This document shows, piece by piece, positions 7,755 through 16,069 of a stretch of 64,000 nucleotides of DNA. Under the pieces are notes generated by a model, which had not been told where the DNA came from, searched no databases, and was given only the letters and a program-made list of their open reading frames with translations. Where the stretch lies: positions 62,001 to 126,000 of the forward strand of contig NZ_JAOQJT010000006.1 of NCBI RefSeq assembly GCF_025567285.1, given 5' to 3'. Every line of letters starts with the position of its first letter. Position 1 is the first letter of the stretch. Source of the stretch: Coprococcus aceti (GTDB taxonomy: Bacteria > Bacillota > Clostridia > Lachnospirales > Lachnospiraceae). The translations under genes and the position numbers were made by a program.

Positions 7755-9110
7755 ATGGGTAAATATTTTGGAACAGATGGATTCAGAGGCGAGGCAAATG
7801 TAGACCTTACAGTGGAGCATGCCTATAAGGTTGGAAGATACCTTGGCTACTACTATGGCAAGCAGCATGAGGATGGGAAGGCACATGTCGTCATCGGAAA
7901 GGATACGAGACTTTCAAGCTACATGTTCGAGTATTCTCTGGTTGCGGGACTTACAGCCAGCGGAGCTGATGTATACCTGATGCATGTAACACCTACACCT
8001 AGTGTGTCTTATATAGTCCGCACAGGTGATTTTGACTGCGGTATCATGATCTCAGCCAGCCATAACCCATACTATGACAATGGAATCAAAGTAATCAATG
8101 GTCAGGGCTACAAGCTTGAGGCTGCCATCGAGAATGAGATCGAGCAGTATATAGATGGTGAGCTTGGCGAGATACCATTTGCAAAGAAGGACAGCATCGG
8201 TAAGACCACCGACTACACAATGGGAAGAAACAGATATATAGGTTATCTGCTCACGATCCCTACCAGACCTTTCAAGGGAATGAGAATTGGTCTTGACTGT
8301 GCAAATGGTGCGTCATATCTGGTTGCAAAGTCGGTGTATGACGCTCTCGGAGCAAAGACATATGTCATCAACAATGAACCAAATGGAACAAACATCAACA
8401 CGGACTGTGGTTCAACACACATTGAAAAGCTTCAGGCATTTGTCAAGGAGAAGGGACTTGATGTGGGATTTGCATTTGACGGTGATGCGGACAGGTGTCT
8501 TGCAGTGGACGACAAGGGCGAGATCGTGGATGGAGACAAGATACTCTATGTCTGCGGTCGTTATCTGAAGGATAAGGGCGAGCTGAACAACAATACCATC
8601 GTCACAACTATCATGTCCAACCTTGGACTTTACAAAGCACTTGACAAGAAGGGCATCAACTATGAGAAGACGGCAGTCGGTGACAAGTACGTGTTCGAAA
8701 ATATGATGGAGCATGGACATTCCATCGGCGGCGAGCAGTCAGGACATATCATCTTCTCCAAGTATGCAACAACCGGTGACGGTGTCCTCACCTCACTGAT
8801 GATCATGGAGACTATACTTGGACGTAAGGTCAAGCTCTCAGAGCTGTTCCACAGCCTGACGATATATCCACAGCTCCTTGTGAATGTCAAAGTTTCAAGC
8901 AAGGATGCAGTCATGAACGATGCTGATGTGCTGAAATTGAACGATGAGATAGCAGCAGAGCTTGGAGACGACGGAAGACTTCTTCTCAGACAGAGCGGTA
9001 CAGAGCCTGTCATCAGAGTTATGGTCGAGGCAGCCACAGATGAGCTGTGTGAGAAGTATGTATACAAGATGGTGGATCTCATAAAGGCAAAGGGATACGC
9101 AGTGGAGTAG
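7755..9110 (+). CDS. glmM: Phosphoglucosamine mutase
   Basis: A 451-residue alpha-phosphohexomutase that converts glucosamine-6-phosphate to glucosamine-1-phosphate for UDP-GlcNAc and peptidoglycan. GTDGFRG opens the protein. MISASHNPYYDNGIK contains the phosphoserine (Ser102). FDGDADRCL binds Mg2+, GGEQSGHI is the sugar loop and RQSGTEP is the C-terminal phosphate site. All are intact and the length is standard. It follows the lipid kinase gene closely and ends at a strong terminator. Confidence 0.96.
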   Translation: MGKYFGTDGFRGEANVDLTVEHAYKVGRYLGYYYGKQHEDGKAHVVIGKDTRLSSYMFEYSLVAGLTASGADVYLMHVTPTPSVSYIVRTGDFDCGIMISASHNPYYDNGIKVINGQGYKLEAAIENEIEQYIDGELGEIPFAKKDSIGKTTDYTMGRNRYIGYLLTIPTRPFKGMRIGLDCANGASYLVAKSVYDALGAKTYVINNEPNGTNINTDCGSTHIEKLQAFVKEKGLDVGFAFDGDADRCLAVDDKGEIVDGDKILYVCGRYLKDKGELNNNTIVTTIMSNLGLYKALDKKGINYEKTAVGDKYVFENMMEHGHSIGGEQSGHIIFSKYATTGDGVLTSLMIMETILGRKVKLSELFHSLTIYPQLLVNVKVSSKDAVMNDADVLKLNDEIAAELGDDGRLLLRQSGTEPVIRVMVEAATDELCEKYVYKMVDLIKAKGYAVE

Positions 9111-9122
9111 AGAGTGGTATAA

Positions 9123-9172
9123 AAGCTCAAAAGATACAAAGTACGTAAAATTTGTATCTTTTGGGCTTTTTT
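9123..9172 (+). terminator. Rho-independent terminator after glmM
   Basis: An 18-bp stem (9123-9140 with 9151-9168, one G-U pair) around a 10-base loop, followed by T residues. The A-rich 5' arm means it could also act on the other strand. Confidence 0.9.
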
Positions 9173-9346
9173 CAATTCCAGGTGGAAGCCGGAAGGACTA
9201 TGTGGTAACCTGCCGCGTCAGGAGAGAAGTACAGCGCGACCGGTGAGGCGGGGTTGTGACAGAGAGATGTGGATTTTCTCAAGTTTAAATAGATAAATAC
9301 TTGCGAAATATACTGCTGTTGGTGAAAATGCATGAAAAAAGTGGGG

Positions 9347-9405
9347 TATAATCCTAAAAATGATAGAATTTATCTGTTGACATGTTGTGGTAAAACAGAT
9401 AAAGT
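9347..9405 (+). promoter_or_regulatory. Probable purF promoter region
   Basis: Within the gene-free stretch 9173-9499 two promoter-like sites are visible: TATAAT at 9347-9352 with a poor -35, and TTGACA at 9377-9382 with TAAAGT 17 bases later (9400-9405). Either leaves an untranslated leader of about 90-140 bases. I could not fold that leader into a guanine, ZTP or PRPP riboswitch, so purine control, if present here, is by an unseen operator. Confidence 0.45.
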
Positions 9406-9499
9406 TTTATGTGGTGAAAGATATGACTGTTACCAGACATACGATGAGAATTATGTGGCCGTGACAGTTACAATAATATAACATGAGAGGCATATATTT

Positions 9500-10975
9500 A
9501 TGAACGAATGTTTAAGATCTCATTATTATGACGAGGACGAGATGCACGAGGAGTGCGGAGTCTTCGGTATCTATGATTTCGATGGAAATGATGTGGCGAA
9601 CACGATCTATTATGGTCTGTTTGCATTGCAGCACCGTGGGCAGGAGAGCTGCGGTATAGCGGTGTCAGACACTGCTGGTCCTAAGGGCAAGGTCAGCTCC
9701 TTAAAGGGCATGGGTCTTGTGAATGAGGTGTACACACCTGATTCACTGAGCAAGCTAAAGGGAAATATCGGTGTGGGTCATGTGAGATATTCTACAGCCG
9801 GTGCCAGCACTATAGAGAATGCACAGCCACTGGTTCTCAATTATGTAAAGGGAACTCTGGGACTTGCACACAACGGCAATCTGGTAAATGCTCCTGAGCT
9901 TAGACGTGAGCTGGAACTCACAGGCGCTATATTCCAGACTACAATTGATTCTGAGGTAATAGCTTACCATATAGCCAGGGAGAGAGTTAAGTGCGGTTCC
10001 GTTGAGGAGGCTGTCACTAGAGCTCTCAAGAAAGTAAGGGGATCATATTCACTTGTCATCATGAGTCCTAGAAAGCTTATTGGAGCCAGAGATCCATTTG
10101 GTTTCAGACCGCTTTGTATAGGAAAGCGTGATAACGCATACATACTGGCATCTGAGAGCTGTGCGCTCGATACAATAGGTGCCGAATTTGTCAGGGATGT
10201 GGAGCCTGGAGAGGTTGTAACCATATCACCTGAGTACGGAATCCAGTCGTACAAGAACATGTGCCAGGAGCAGCATGCAAGATGTATATTTGAGTATATA
10301 TACTTTGCGAGACTTGATTCAGTCATAGATGGAATGTCTGTGTACGATTCGCGTATCACAGCCGGAAGATGCCTTGCAAAGGACAGCCCGGTTGACGCTG
10401 ATGTGGTAGTTGGAGTTCCTGAATCGGGAAATGCAGCGGCCATGGGCTATTCACTTGAATCGGGTATTCCATATGGAACGGCATTTGTCAAGAATGGATA
10501 CGTGGGAAGAACATTCATAAAGCCACAGCAGAGCCAGAGAGAGTCCAGCGTGCGTGTTAAGCTGAACGTCCTTAAGGAGGCTGTAAATGGCAAGCGTGTC
10601 ATAATGATAGATGACTCTATAGTTCGTGGAACTACGAGTGACAGAATAGTTGGCATGCTCAGGGAGGCAGGAGCGACAGAGGTCCATGTAAGGATCAGTT
10701 CACCTCCATTCCTGTATCCATGCTACTTTGGAACTGACATTCCGGACAGAGAACAGCTCATAGCATACAACAGGTCTGTAGATGATATATGCAAGATCAT
10801 AGGTGCCGACTCTCTGGCGTACCTGAAGATGGAGAGACTTCCGGAGCTCTCAGGCGGAAGACAGTACTGCCATGGATGCTTCAGCGGCGAATATCCTATG
10901 AAACCGCCTACAGAGGACATCAGAGGCGACCACGAAGACTTCAAGAGAGGCTCGGAGTCTCATATTATATCATGA
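9500..10975 (+). CDS. purF: Amidophosphoribosyltransferase
   Basis: A 491-residue enzyme for the first committed purine step, making phosphoribosylamine from PRPP and glutamine. An 18-residue propeptide precedes the catalytic Cys19 (HEECGVFGIYDF). HRGQESCG, HNGNLVNAPELR and DSEVI belong to the Ntn-hydrolase domain. VIMIDDSIVRGTT is the PRPP loop. The Cys in RCIFEYIYFARLDS, PCYFGTD and YCHGCF fit the 4Fe-4S cluster of the Bacillus-type enzyme, which explains oxygen sensitivity in the family. The start follows a weak GAGAGG. The stop codon lies inside the first unit of the 76-bp repeat. Confidence 0.96.
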   Translation: MNECLRSHYYDEDEMHEECGVFGIYDFDGNDVANTIYYGLFALQHRGQESCGIAVSDTAGPKGKVSSLKGMGLVNEVYTPDSLSKLKGNIGVGHVRYSTAGASTIENAQPLVLNYVKGTLGLAHNGNLVNAPELRRELELTGAIFQTTIDSEVIAYHIARERVKCGSVEEAVTRALKKVRGSYSLVIMSPRKLIGARDPFGFRPLCIGKRDNAYILASESCALDTIGAEFVRDVEPGEVVTISPEYGIQSYKNMCQEQHARCIFEYIYFARLDSVIDGMSVYDSRITAGRCLAKDSPVDADVVVGVPESGNAAAMGYSLESGIPYGTAFVKNGYVGRTFIKPQQSQRESSVRVKLNVLKEAVNGKRVIMIDDSIVRGTTSDRIVGMLREAGATEVHVRISSPPFLYPCYFGTDIPDREQLIAYNRSVDDICKIIGADSLAYLKMERLPELSGGRQYCHGCFSGEYPMKPPTEDIRGDHEDFKRGSESHIIS

Positions 10976-11123
10976 GGAGGGGCCCGCATAAGCGGGAGGA
11001 GTCCTGGTGATAGCGCACGAAAGTGCGCACTTGTCGGAAGACAAGATATGAGGAGGGGCCCGCGTAAGCGGGAGGAGTCCTGGTGATAGCGCACGAAAGT
11101 GCGCACTTGTCGCAAGACAAAAA
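10972..11123 (+). repeat. Tandem 76-bp repeat with three hairpins per unit
   Basis: Two almost identical 76-base units, 10972-11047 and 11048-11123, sit head to tail between purF and purB. Each has CCCGC/GCGGG, GCGCAC/GTGCGC and CTTGTC/GACAAG stems (10983-10996, 11013-11028 and 11030-11045 in unit 1). Loops are ATAA or GTAA, GAAA, and GGAA or GCAA, so nearly all are GNRA tetraloops. Within the units' shared part the only changes fall in loops; the last few bases of unit 2 also differ. AGGA near the start and TCCT after the first hairpin could close an outer helix. I know no named RNA family for this; it may be an untranslated structured RNA or a small mobile repeat. Confidence 0.8.
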
Positions 11124-11129
11124 TTGTAA

Positions 11130-11176
11130 AAATTCGGAATCATATCAGCGGAAAAGCAGATATTGATTCCGAATTT
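11130..11176 (+). repeat. Inverted repeat after the tandem units
   Basis: AAATTCGGAATCA (11130-11142) pairs with TGATTCCGAATTT (11164-11176). It lacks a T-run on this strand (the next bases are CTGGTTT), so it is a weak terminator at best. It is T-rich on the opposite strand. Confidence 0.5.
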
Positions 11177-11219
11177 CTGGTTTATGCAAAAAAAGCATGG
11201 AAATAATCTGAAACCCATG

Positions 11220-11225
11220 TATAAT
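11220..11225 (+). promoter_or_regulatory. -10 element for purB
   Basis: TATAAT at 11220-11225, 75 bases before the purB start. No good -35 is seen (about ATGGAA at the expected place). Confidence 0.45.
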
Positions 11226-11299
11226 AGTTGTGTGATAAGATATAAAAGCATTTGTCAGCTGGCAGATGCGGGAGACTACAGGAAGAAAGAGGTAAAGAC

Positions 11300-12754
11300 A
11301 TGAGTAAGGACAAGTACGAAAGCCCACTGTGTGAAAGATACGCTAGTAAGGAAATGCAGTATATTTTCTCACCTGATATGAAGTTTAAGACATGGAGAAA
11401 GCTGTGGATAGCTCTTGCTGAGACAGAGAAGGAGCTTGGTCTCAAGGACGAGAACGGCAATCCAAGAATCACAGATGAGCAGATCGAGGAGCTCAAGGCT
11501 CACGCTGATGACATCAACTATGATGTTGCCAGAGAGAGAGAAAAGCTGGTTCGTCACGACGTAATGAGCCACGTATATGCATACGGTGTTCAGTGCCCTA
11601 AGGCAGCAGGAATAATCCACCTTGGAGCAACAAGCTGCTATGTAGGCGATAACACAGACGTTATCGTTATGACAGAGGCATTAAAGCTTGTCAGAAAGAA
11701 ACTCATCAATGTTATAAATGAGCTGGCAAAGTTCGCAGATCAGTACAAGGATCTCCCAACTCTTGCATTTACACATTTCCAGCCTGCACAGCCAACGACA
11801 GTCGGTAAGCGTGCAACACTCTGGATGCAGGAGCTGCTCCTTGACCTCTCTGATATAGAGTACATGATCAGCCAGCAGAAGCTTCTCGGATCAAAGGGAA
11901 CAACTGGAACACAGGCAAGTTTCCTTGAGCTCTTCGGAGGAGATCACGAGACAGTGAGAAAGATAGATGGAAAGATCGCTGAGAAGATGGGATTTGCTGA
12001 GTGCTATCCTGTATCAGGCCAGACATATTCAAGAAAGGTCGACTCAAGGGTTCTTAATGTGCTCTCAGGCATCGCACAGAGTGCACACAAGTTCTCAAAT
12101 GATATCAGACTTCTCCAGCACTTAAAGCAGATAGAGGAGCCATTTGAGAAGAACCAGATTGGTTCATCAGCTATGGCATACAAGAGAAATCCAATGAGAA
12201 GTGAGAGAATCGCATCACTTGCCAATTATGTAATGTGCGACGCGCTCAATCCTGCTATCACAGCCGCAACACAGTGGTTTGAGAGAACACTGGATGACTC
12301 AGCAAATAAGCGTATCTCAGTTCCAGAGGCATTCCTCGCAGTTGATGGAATCCTTGATCTGTACCTGAACGTTGTTGATGGTCTTGTGGTATATGACAAG
12401 GTTATCTATCAGTGCTTCATGAAGGAGATTCCATTCATGGCAACAGAGAATATCATGATGGATGCTGTTAAGCGTGGCGGCAACCGTCAGGAGCTTCATG
12501 AGAAGATCAGAGAGTACTCAATGCTTGCAGGCGAGCAGGTCAAGAAGTACGGAAGAGAGAATGACCTCGTTGACCGTATCGCAGCAGACCCTGACTTTGG
12601 TATGACAAAGGAGGAGATCGTATCTATCCTTGAGCCAAAGAACTTCGTAGGTCGTGCTCCTGAGCAGACAAGAGAGTTCCTTGCAGAGGTCATTCAGCCT
12701 ATCCTCGATGAGAACAAGGATATCCTCGGTGTTACTGCGGAGATCAATGTATAA
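11300..12754 (+). CDS. purB: Adenylosuccinate lyase
   Basis: A 484-residue member of the fumarase/aspartase superfamily. It cleaves SAICAR and adenylosuccinate, releasing fumarate, in purine synthesis. SSAMAYKRNPMRSERI is the family signature loop with the catalytic Ser. GATSCYVGDNTD and THFQPAQPTT complete the active site. The open frame extends up to TTG 11252, but ATG 11300 follows AAGAGG and gives the expected N-terminus. It is linked to purF by a shared pathway but separated by the repeat block and a -10 element, so it is probably expressed independently. Confidence 0.95.
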   Translation: MSKDKYESPLCERYASKEMQYIFSPDMKFKTWRKLWIALAETEKELGLKDENGNPRITDEQIEELKAHADDINYDVAREREKLVRHDVMSHVYAYGVQCPKAAGIIHLGATSCYVGDNTDVIVMTEALKLVRKKLINVINELAKFADQYKDLPTLAFTHFQPAQPTTVGKRATLWMQELLLDLSDIEYMISQQKLLGSKGTTGTQASFLELFGGDHETVRKIDGKIAEKMGFAECYPVSGQTYSRKVDSRVLNVLSGIAQSAHKFSNDIRLLQHLKQIEEPFEKNQIGSSAMAYKRNPMRSERIASLANYVMCDALNPAITAATQWFERTLDDSANKRISVPEAFLAVDGILDLYLNVVDGLVVYDKVIYQCFMKEIPFMATENIMMDAVKRGGNRQELHEKIREYSMLAGEQVKKYGRENDLVDRIAADPDFGMTKEEIVSILEPKNFVGRAPEQTREFLAEVIQPILDENKDILGVTAEINV

Positions 12755-12785
12755 AGATCTGAATTAAAATGTATATAGAGTAAAT

Positions 12786-12864
12786 AAGACGCTGGCGCAT
12801 TTACGCTGGTGGTATGTCCGCTTAATATTGGATATATCCCAAGGTTTATGTGCTGGCGCTTTTT
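12786..12864 (+). terminator. Terminator with a long loop after purB
   Basis: AAGACGCTGGCGCAT (12786-12800) pairs with ATGTGCTGGCGCTT (12848-12861) through 14 pairs including three G-U, with one bulged A, followed by TTTT. The 47-base loop is longer than usual. Confidence 0.6.
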
Positions 12865-12965
12865 GTATTCAAATTTATAAGTGATTGTGCCAATATGGTT
12901 AGAAAAAAATAACTAGAGAAGACTAAATTTACTTAAGTTATCTTTTGATATAGTAATGATAGTTA

Positions 12966-12995
12966 TTGAATAGCCTTGGAATGATATAGTATAAT
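12966..12995 (+). promoter_or_regulatory. Promoter for the DUF4160/DUF2442 pair
   Basis: TTGAAT at 12966-12971 and TATAAT at 12990-12995 with an 18-base spacer, 29 bases before the start codon. Confidence 0.65.
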
Positions 12996-13024
12996 ATTAT
13001 CAATAATAATTGGAGGTTGATAGT

Positions 13025-13285
13025 ATGCCAGAAATATCACTGTTTTATGGAATCAGAATAACTATGTATTATGATGATCATAATCCACCACATTTTCATG
13101 CAGAATATAACGGAAATAAAGCTATAATAGATATAAATGAAGCACGGGTTATAAAGGGTGCATTGCCTTCAAGGCAGTTAAAGCTCATACTTGCATGGTG
13201 TGTCATTCATCAAGATGAGTTAATGCAGAATTGGGAATTATCGAAGGATGGTTTGCCATTAAACAGAATAAATCCATTGATTTAA
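13025..13285 (+). CDS. DUF4160 domain protein
   Basis: An 86-residue protein that fits DUF4160. It has PEISLFYGIRITMYY, the conserved D-x-N-P-P-H-F-H-A-x-Y stretch, IDINE, and the C-terminal W-x2-H-x-x-E-L-x-x-N-W pattern. The biochemical role of the family is not established. It is followed 34 bases later by a DUF2442 gene, a pairing seen widely in bacteria and often listed as toxin-antitoxin-like. GGAGG lies eight bases before ATG 13025; the in-frame TTG 13010 is upstream of that site and is rejected. Confidence 0.8.
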   Translation: MPEISLFYGIRITMYYDDHNPPHFHAEYNGNKAIIDINEARVIKGALPSRQLKLILAWCVIHQDELMQNWELSKDGLPLNRINPLI

Positions 13286-13319
13286 AAATTTATATACTAT
13301 ACAGAGAGGGGGAATTGGC

Positions 13320-13595
13320 ATGATATATGATATAGTGCAAGTGGTTCCATTTGATGATTATACAGTATATGTGTATTTTGAGGATGGCAAAATTGTATGT
13401 TATGACGCAAAACCACTACTGGATAAGAAAGTGTTTGAACCACTTAGAGACAAAGATTTCTTTTTGAATTCATGTACAATTTTGAATGGAACTTTGGCAT
13501 GGGATGTGACAGGAACGAGGGATACATCAAAATGTCTGGATATTGATCCGGATACGTTATATGAATTGGAAAATGTAAAAGATAAAATAGCATAA
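13320..13595 (+). CDS. DUF2442 domain protein
   Basis: A 91-residue acidic protein. The order VVPFDDYTVYVYFEDGKIVCYDAKPLL, then a short linker, then WDVTGTRDTSKCLDIDPDTLYE, is the DUF2442 pattern. AGAGAGGGGG precedes ATG. It is probably translated from the same message as the DUF4160 gene and ends at a very strong terminator, so the two form a self-contained two-gene unit. Function unknown. An antitoxin or DNA-binding role would be conjecture; no HTH is visible. Confidence 0.78.
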   Translation: MIYDIVQVVPFDDYTVYVYFEDGKIVCYDAKPLLDKKVFEPLRDKDFFLNSCTILNGTLAWDVTGTRDTSKCLDIDPDTLYELENVKDKIA

Positions 13596-13626
13596 CATAA
13601 ATTGGTATACAGTAAACTATAAATGG

Positions 13627-13664
13627 CTGGTGTATGGACGAAACGTCTGTGCGCCAGTTTTTTT
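13627..13664 (+). terminator. Strong rho-independent terminator
   Basis: CTGGTGTATGGACG (13627-13640), loop AAA, CGTCTGTGCGCCAG (13644-13657), fully paired over 14 positions with G-U pairs, then seven T. Confidence 0.93.
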
Positions 13665-13746
13665 GTGCAGACAACAATACAGAGTTTGTATATGCACAGG
13701 ATTTTGGTGGCTGGCGGGGTAACTATGAAAAAAATGATCAGCGTGA

Positions 13747-13752
13747 TATAAT
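13747..13752 (+). promoter_or_regulatory. -10 element for the yhdT-panF pair
   Basis: TATAAT at 13747-13752, with TATGAA 17 bases upstream (13724-13729) as a weak -35. Located 45 bases before the start codon. Confidence 0.45.
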
Positions 13753-13797
13753 GAGCATTGTTCGATGTATTTATGAAATATAAGGGGATATATTATT

Positions 13798-14073
13798 ATG
13801 ATGAAACTGACAAAGGAAGAACAGCACAGGCAGTGCATAAAAGAGATCAAAGCGACGCTGCTTGTGGTATTTATATGTTTTTTATGGCATGTGCTAACCG
13901 CGTTCCTACTAAATGGCACCGGGTGGACGGTATTCCATATGCCGGTGTGGTTTGTGGTCTCGGTGCTTGGAACAGTGGTGCTTGCGGTGATCGGTGTATT
14001 CTGGCTGCTTAAGTTTGTGTTCGTAGATTTCCAATATGAAGAGGATGAGAGTGAGGGTGAAAATGAACAGTAA
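13798..14073 (+). CDS. YhdT-like small membrane protein (DUF997)
   Basis: A 91-residue protein with a charged N-terminus, two hydrophobic spans (about residues 20-40 and 48-73) and an acidic tail. Size, topology and position directly before a sodium/solute symporter fit the YhdT/DUF997 family, which accompanies PanF. Its job in transport is not established; a small accessory subunit is the usual assumption. It overlaps the symporter start by 11 bases, implying coupled translation. ATG 13801 is an equally possible start. Confidence 0.72.
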   Translation: MMKLTKEEQHRQCIKEIKATLLVVFICFLWHVLTAFLLNGTGWTVFHMPVWFVVSVLGTVVLAVIGVFWLLKFVFVDFQYEEDESEGENEQ

Positions 14074-15550
14074 TCAGATATTGATCTTATCGGTTTTTCT
14101 TGGATATCTGTTATTCAATATTGTGGTGAGTTTTGTCTACAGCAGAAGGGCGGAGAAAAGTCTGCACACAACGTCCGAGAAGAAGTATTTCATAGGCGGA
14201 AGAAACATGAACGGAATCGTCCTAGCCATGACGATCATGGCAACATATACCTCCGCTAGTTCATTTATATCAGGACCGGGTGCAGCGGGTCTTACATATG
14301 GATATGCACAGGCGTGGATAGCTGCTATTCAGGTCCCGGTCACATTTCTGGTGCTCGGTGTGCTTGGAAATAAGCTGGCGATAGTGTCCAGACGAACGGG
14401 CGCTGTGACAGTGGTGGGCTACTTCAAGGCGAGATACAAGAGCGATGCGCTGGTGGTCATCACGAGCCTTGGACTTATAGTTTTCTTCATAGCACAGATG
14501 ATAAGCCAGTTTACAGGCGGGGCCACACTTATAGCATCCATAACGGGAATGGATCATGTGACTTCACTTTTGATATTTGGCACAGTCGTGATATTGTACA
14601 CAGCTATTGGCGGATTCAGTGCGGTTGTCATAACTGACACGATTCAGGGAATAGTAATGTGTATCGGAACATTCCTGTTTATATTCTTTGTCTTAAGGAG
14701 CGGGGGCGGTCTTGCAGCGATAGATGCCGGTCTTCAGACAAATCTGCCGGAGGTGTACGATGACATTTTCTCGAAATACACTCCAGGAGGGCTGCTCAGC
14801 TATTGGGTGCTTGTGGGATTTGGAACGCTGGGGCTTCCCCAGACTGCTGTGCGCGCCATGGGATTTAAGGATACGAAGAGCATGCACAGAGCGATGTGGA
14901 TCGGAGTTCTCACATGCAGCTTTGTGATCGTGGGAATGCATCTTGCAGGAACATGGGCTGGCGCACTTGTCGATACGGACAATCTTCCAACTTCGGATTA
15001 TTTTATACCATATATAGTACAGAAGATCATGCCGCCTGGAATAGCAGCGGTATTCCTCGCAGCGCCGATGGCAGCAGTCATGTCGACAGCAGATTCGCTC
15101 CTCATACTTGCCACAGCAGCTATAGTGAAGGATCTGTGGAAGAATTACGTGGTGGGTGATGATCCGGTGAAAAATGAGAAATACGACAAGAATGTCAAGC
15201 TGGTGAGCACGATACTTACGATGTTGCTCGGCGTGGTGGTGATGGTTCTCACGATCAATCCGCCGGATATAATTTTCATGCTCAACATGTTTGCATTTGG
15301 CGGACTTGAATGCACATTCTTTTGGCCTCTTGTGGGAGGTCTGTTCTGGAAGAAGGGAACTAAGCAGGCGGCGGTGTGCAGCAGCGTAGGCGCGATCGCA
15401 ACATATATATTTGCAACGTATTTTATCAAGATCGCTGGGATAAATGCGGTCGTGTGGGGACTGATGGTAGGTGCGGTGCTGTACTTTGGAATTGGATTTG
15501 TAACGGGAAGAAAAGGACTTGATCCGGATATTCTAGACAAGTGCTTTTGA
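14063..15550 (+). CDS. panF: Sodium:solute symporter, PanF (pantothenate) type
   Basis: A 495-residue polytopic protein of the SSF family with about 13 membrane spans. YFIGGRNMNGIVLAMTIMATYTSASSFISGPG is the N-terminal sodium/solute motif (read in parts), followed by GFGTLGLPQTAVRAMGFKD and APMAAVMSTADSLLI, which carry family residues. The YhdT partner upstream favours pantothenate as substrate, which would fit coaX at the window start; other carboxylates cannot be excluded. ATG 14063 follows GAGGGTGA and lies within the end of the upstream gene. The longer frame from 14036 is not needed. Confidence 0.8.
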   Translation: MNSNQILILSVFLGYLLFNIVVSFVYSRRAEKSLHTTSEKKYFIGGRNMNGIVLAMTIMATYTSASSFISGPGAAGLTYGYAQAWIAAIQVPVTFLVLGVLGNKLAIVSRRTGAVTVVGYFKARYKSDALVVITSLGLIVFFIAQMISQFTGGATLIASITGMDHVTSLLIFGTVVILYTAIGGFSAVVITDTIQGIVMCIGTFLFIFFVLRSGGGLAAIDAGLQTNLPEVYDDIFSKYTPGGLLSYWVLVGFGTLGLPQTAVRAMGFKDTKSMHRAMWIGVLTCSFVIVGMHLAGTWAGALVDTDNLPTSDYFIPYIVQKIMPPGIAAVFLAAPMAAVMSTADSLLILATAAIVKDLWKNYVVGDDPVKNEKYDKNVKLVSTILTMLLGVVVMVLTINPPDIIFMLNMFAFGGLECTFFWPLVGGLFWKKGTKQAAVCSSVGAIATYIFATYFIKIAGINAVVWGLMVGAVLYFGIGFVTGRKGLDPDILDKCF

Positions 15551-15603
15551 TATGTGCGCAGGATGTATGAACATGAAAATAGAGTTGAAAGGTAAAATGA
15601 AGC

Positions 15604-16050
15604 ATGAATGAGATAAACGACAACAAAAAAGCTATGTCCGAGGATGTGAAACAGGCGCTGATAAGGTTTAACAAGGACAACATCTATGTCCAGAACCTGA
15701 AGATAGAGCTGGCCGATATGAGCCTTGGATATGTGAAGGGCAAGATGATGGTCACAGAGGATGTCCTGAATCCATATGGTTCTGTGCATGGTGGATGCCT
15801 GTACTCACTTGCGGATATAGTGAGCGGGATCGCAGCATGTACCTACGGAAAGTTTTCTTCAACTATAGATGGAACCATGACATATATAGCTCCGGCTATG
15901 AACACGGAGTATCTCATATGCGAGGGAATGGAGATCCGCCAGGGCAAGAAGGTGTCACTGTACGAGGCAAATATTTACGATGACAAGGGACAGCTTGTAG
16001 ACAAGGCAAGGTTCTCATTCTACATGATGAACCGTTCTGTTGTGGAATAG
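15604..16050 (+). CDS. PaaI-family acyl-CoA thioesterase (hotdog fold)
   Basis: A 148-residue protein with one hotdog domain. LNPYGSVHGGCLYSLADIVSG carries the H-G-G active-site segment and the helix of the fold. TIDGTMTYIAPA and the strand EANIYDDKGQLV complete it. Such enzymes hydrolyse acyl- or aryl-CoA thioesters; the substrate is not predictable here. It lies between panF and sfsA, all in the same direction with short gaps. GAAAGG lies about 11 bases before ATG. Confidence 0.82.
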   Translation: MNEINDNKKAMSEDVKQALIRFNKDNIYVQNLKIELADMSLGYVKGKMMVTEDVLNPYGSVHGGCLYSLADIVSGIAACTYGKFSSTIDGTMTYIAPAMNTEYLICEGMEIRQGKKVSLYEANIYDDKGQLVDKARFSFYMMNRSVVE

Positions 16051-16069
16051 ATGGGAGATGTAAGGCAAG

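Noticed and set aside
9173..9499. Purine-type riboswitch ahead of purF
   Set aside because: No three-way junction with the conserved loop sequences of the guanine/adenine class and no ZTP-like core could be found by eye.
11130..11176. Inverted repeat considered as a strong terminator of purF
   Set aside because: No T-run follows on the plus strand; kept only as an inverted repeat.
15145..15789. 214-codon minus-strand frame across panF and the thioesterase gene
   Set aside because: It spans two well supported plus-strand genes, and its translation lacks any domain signature.
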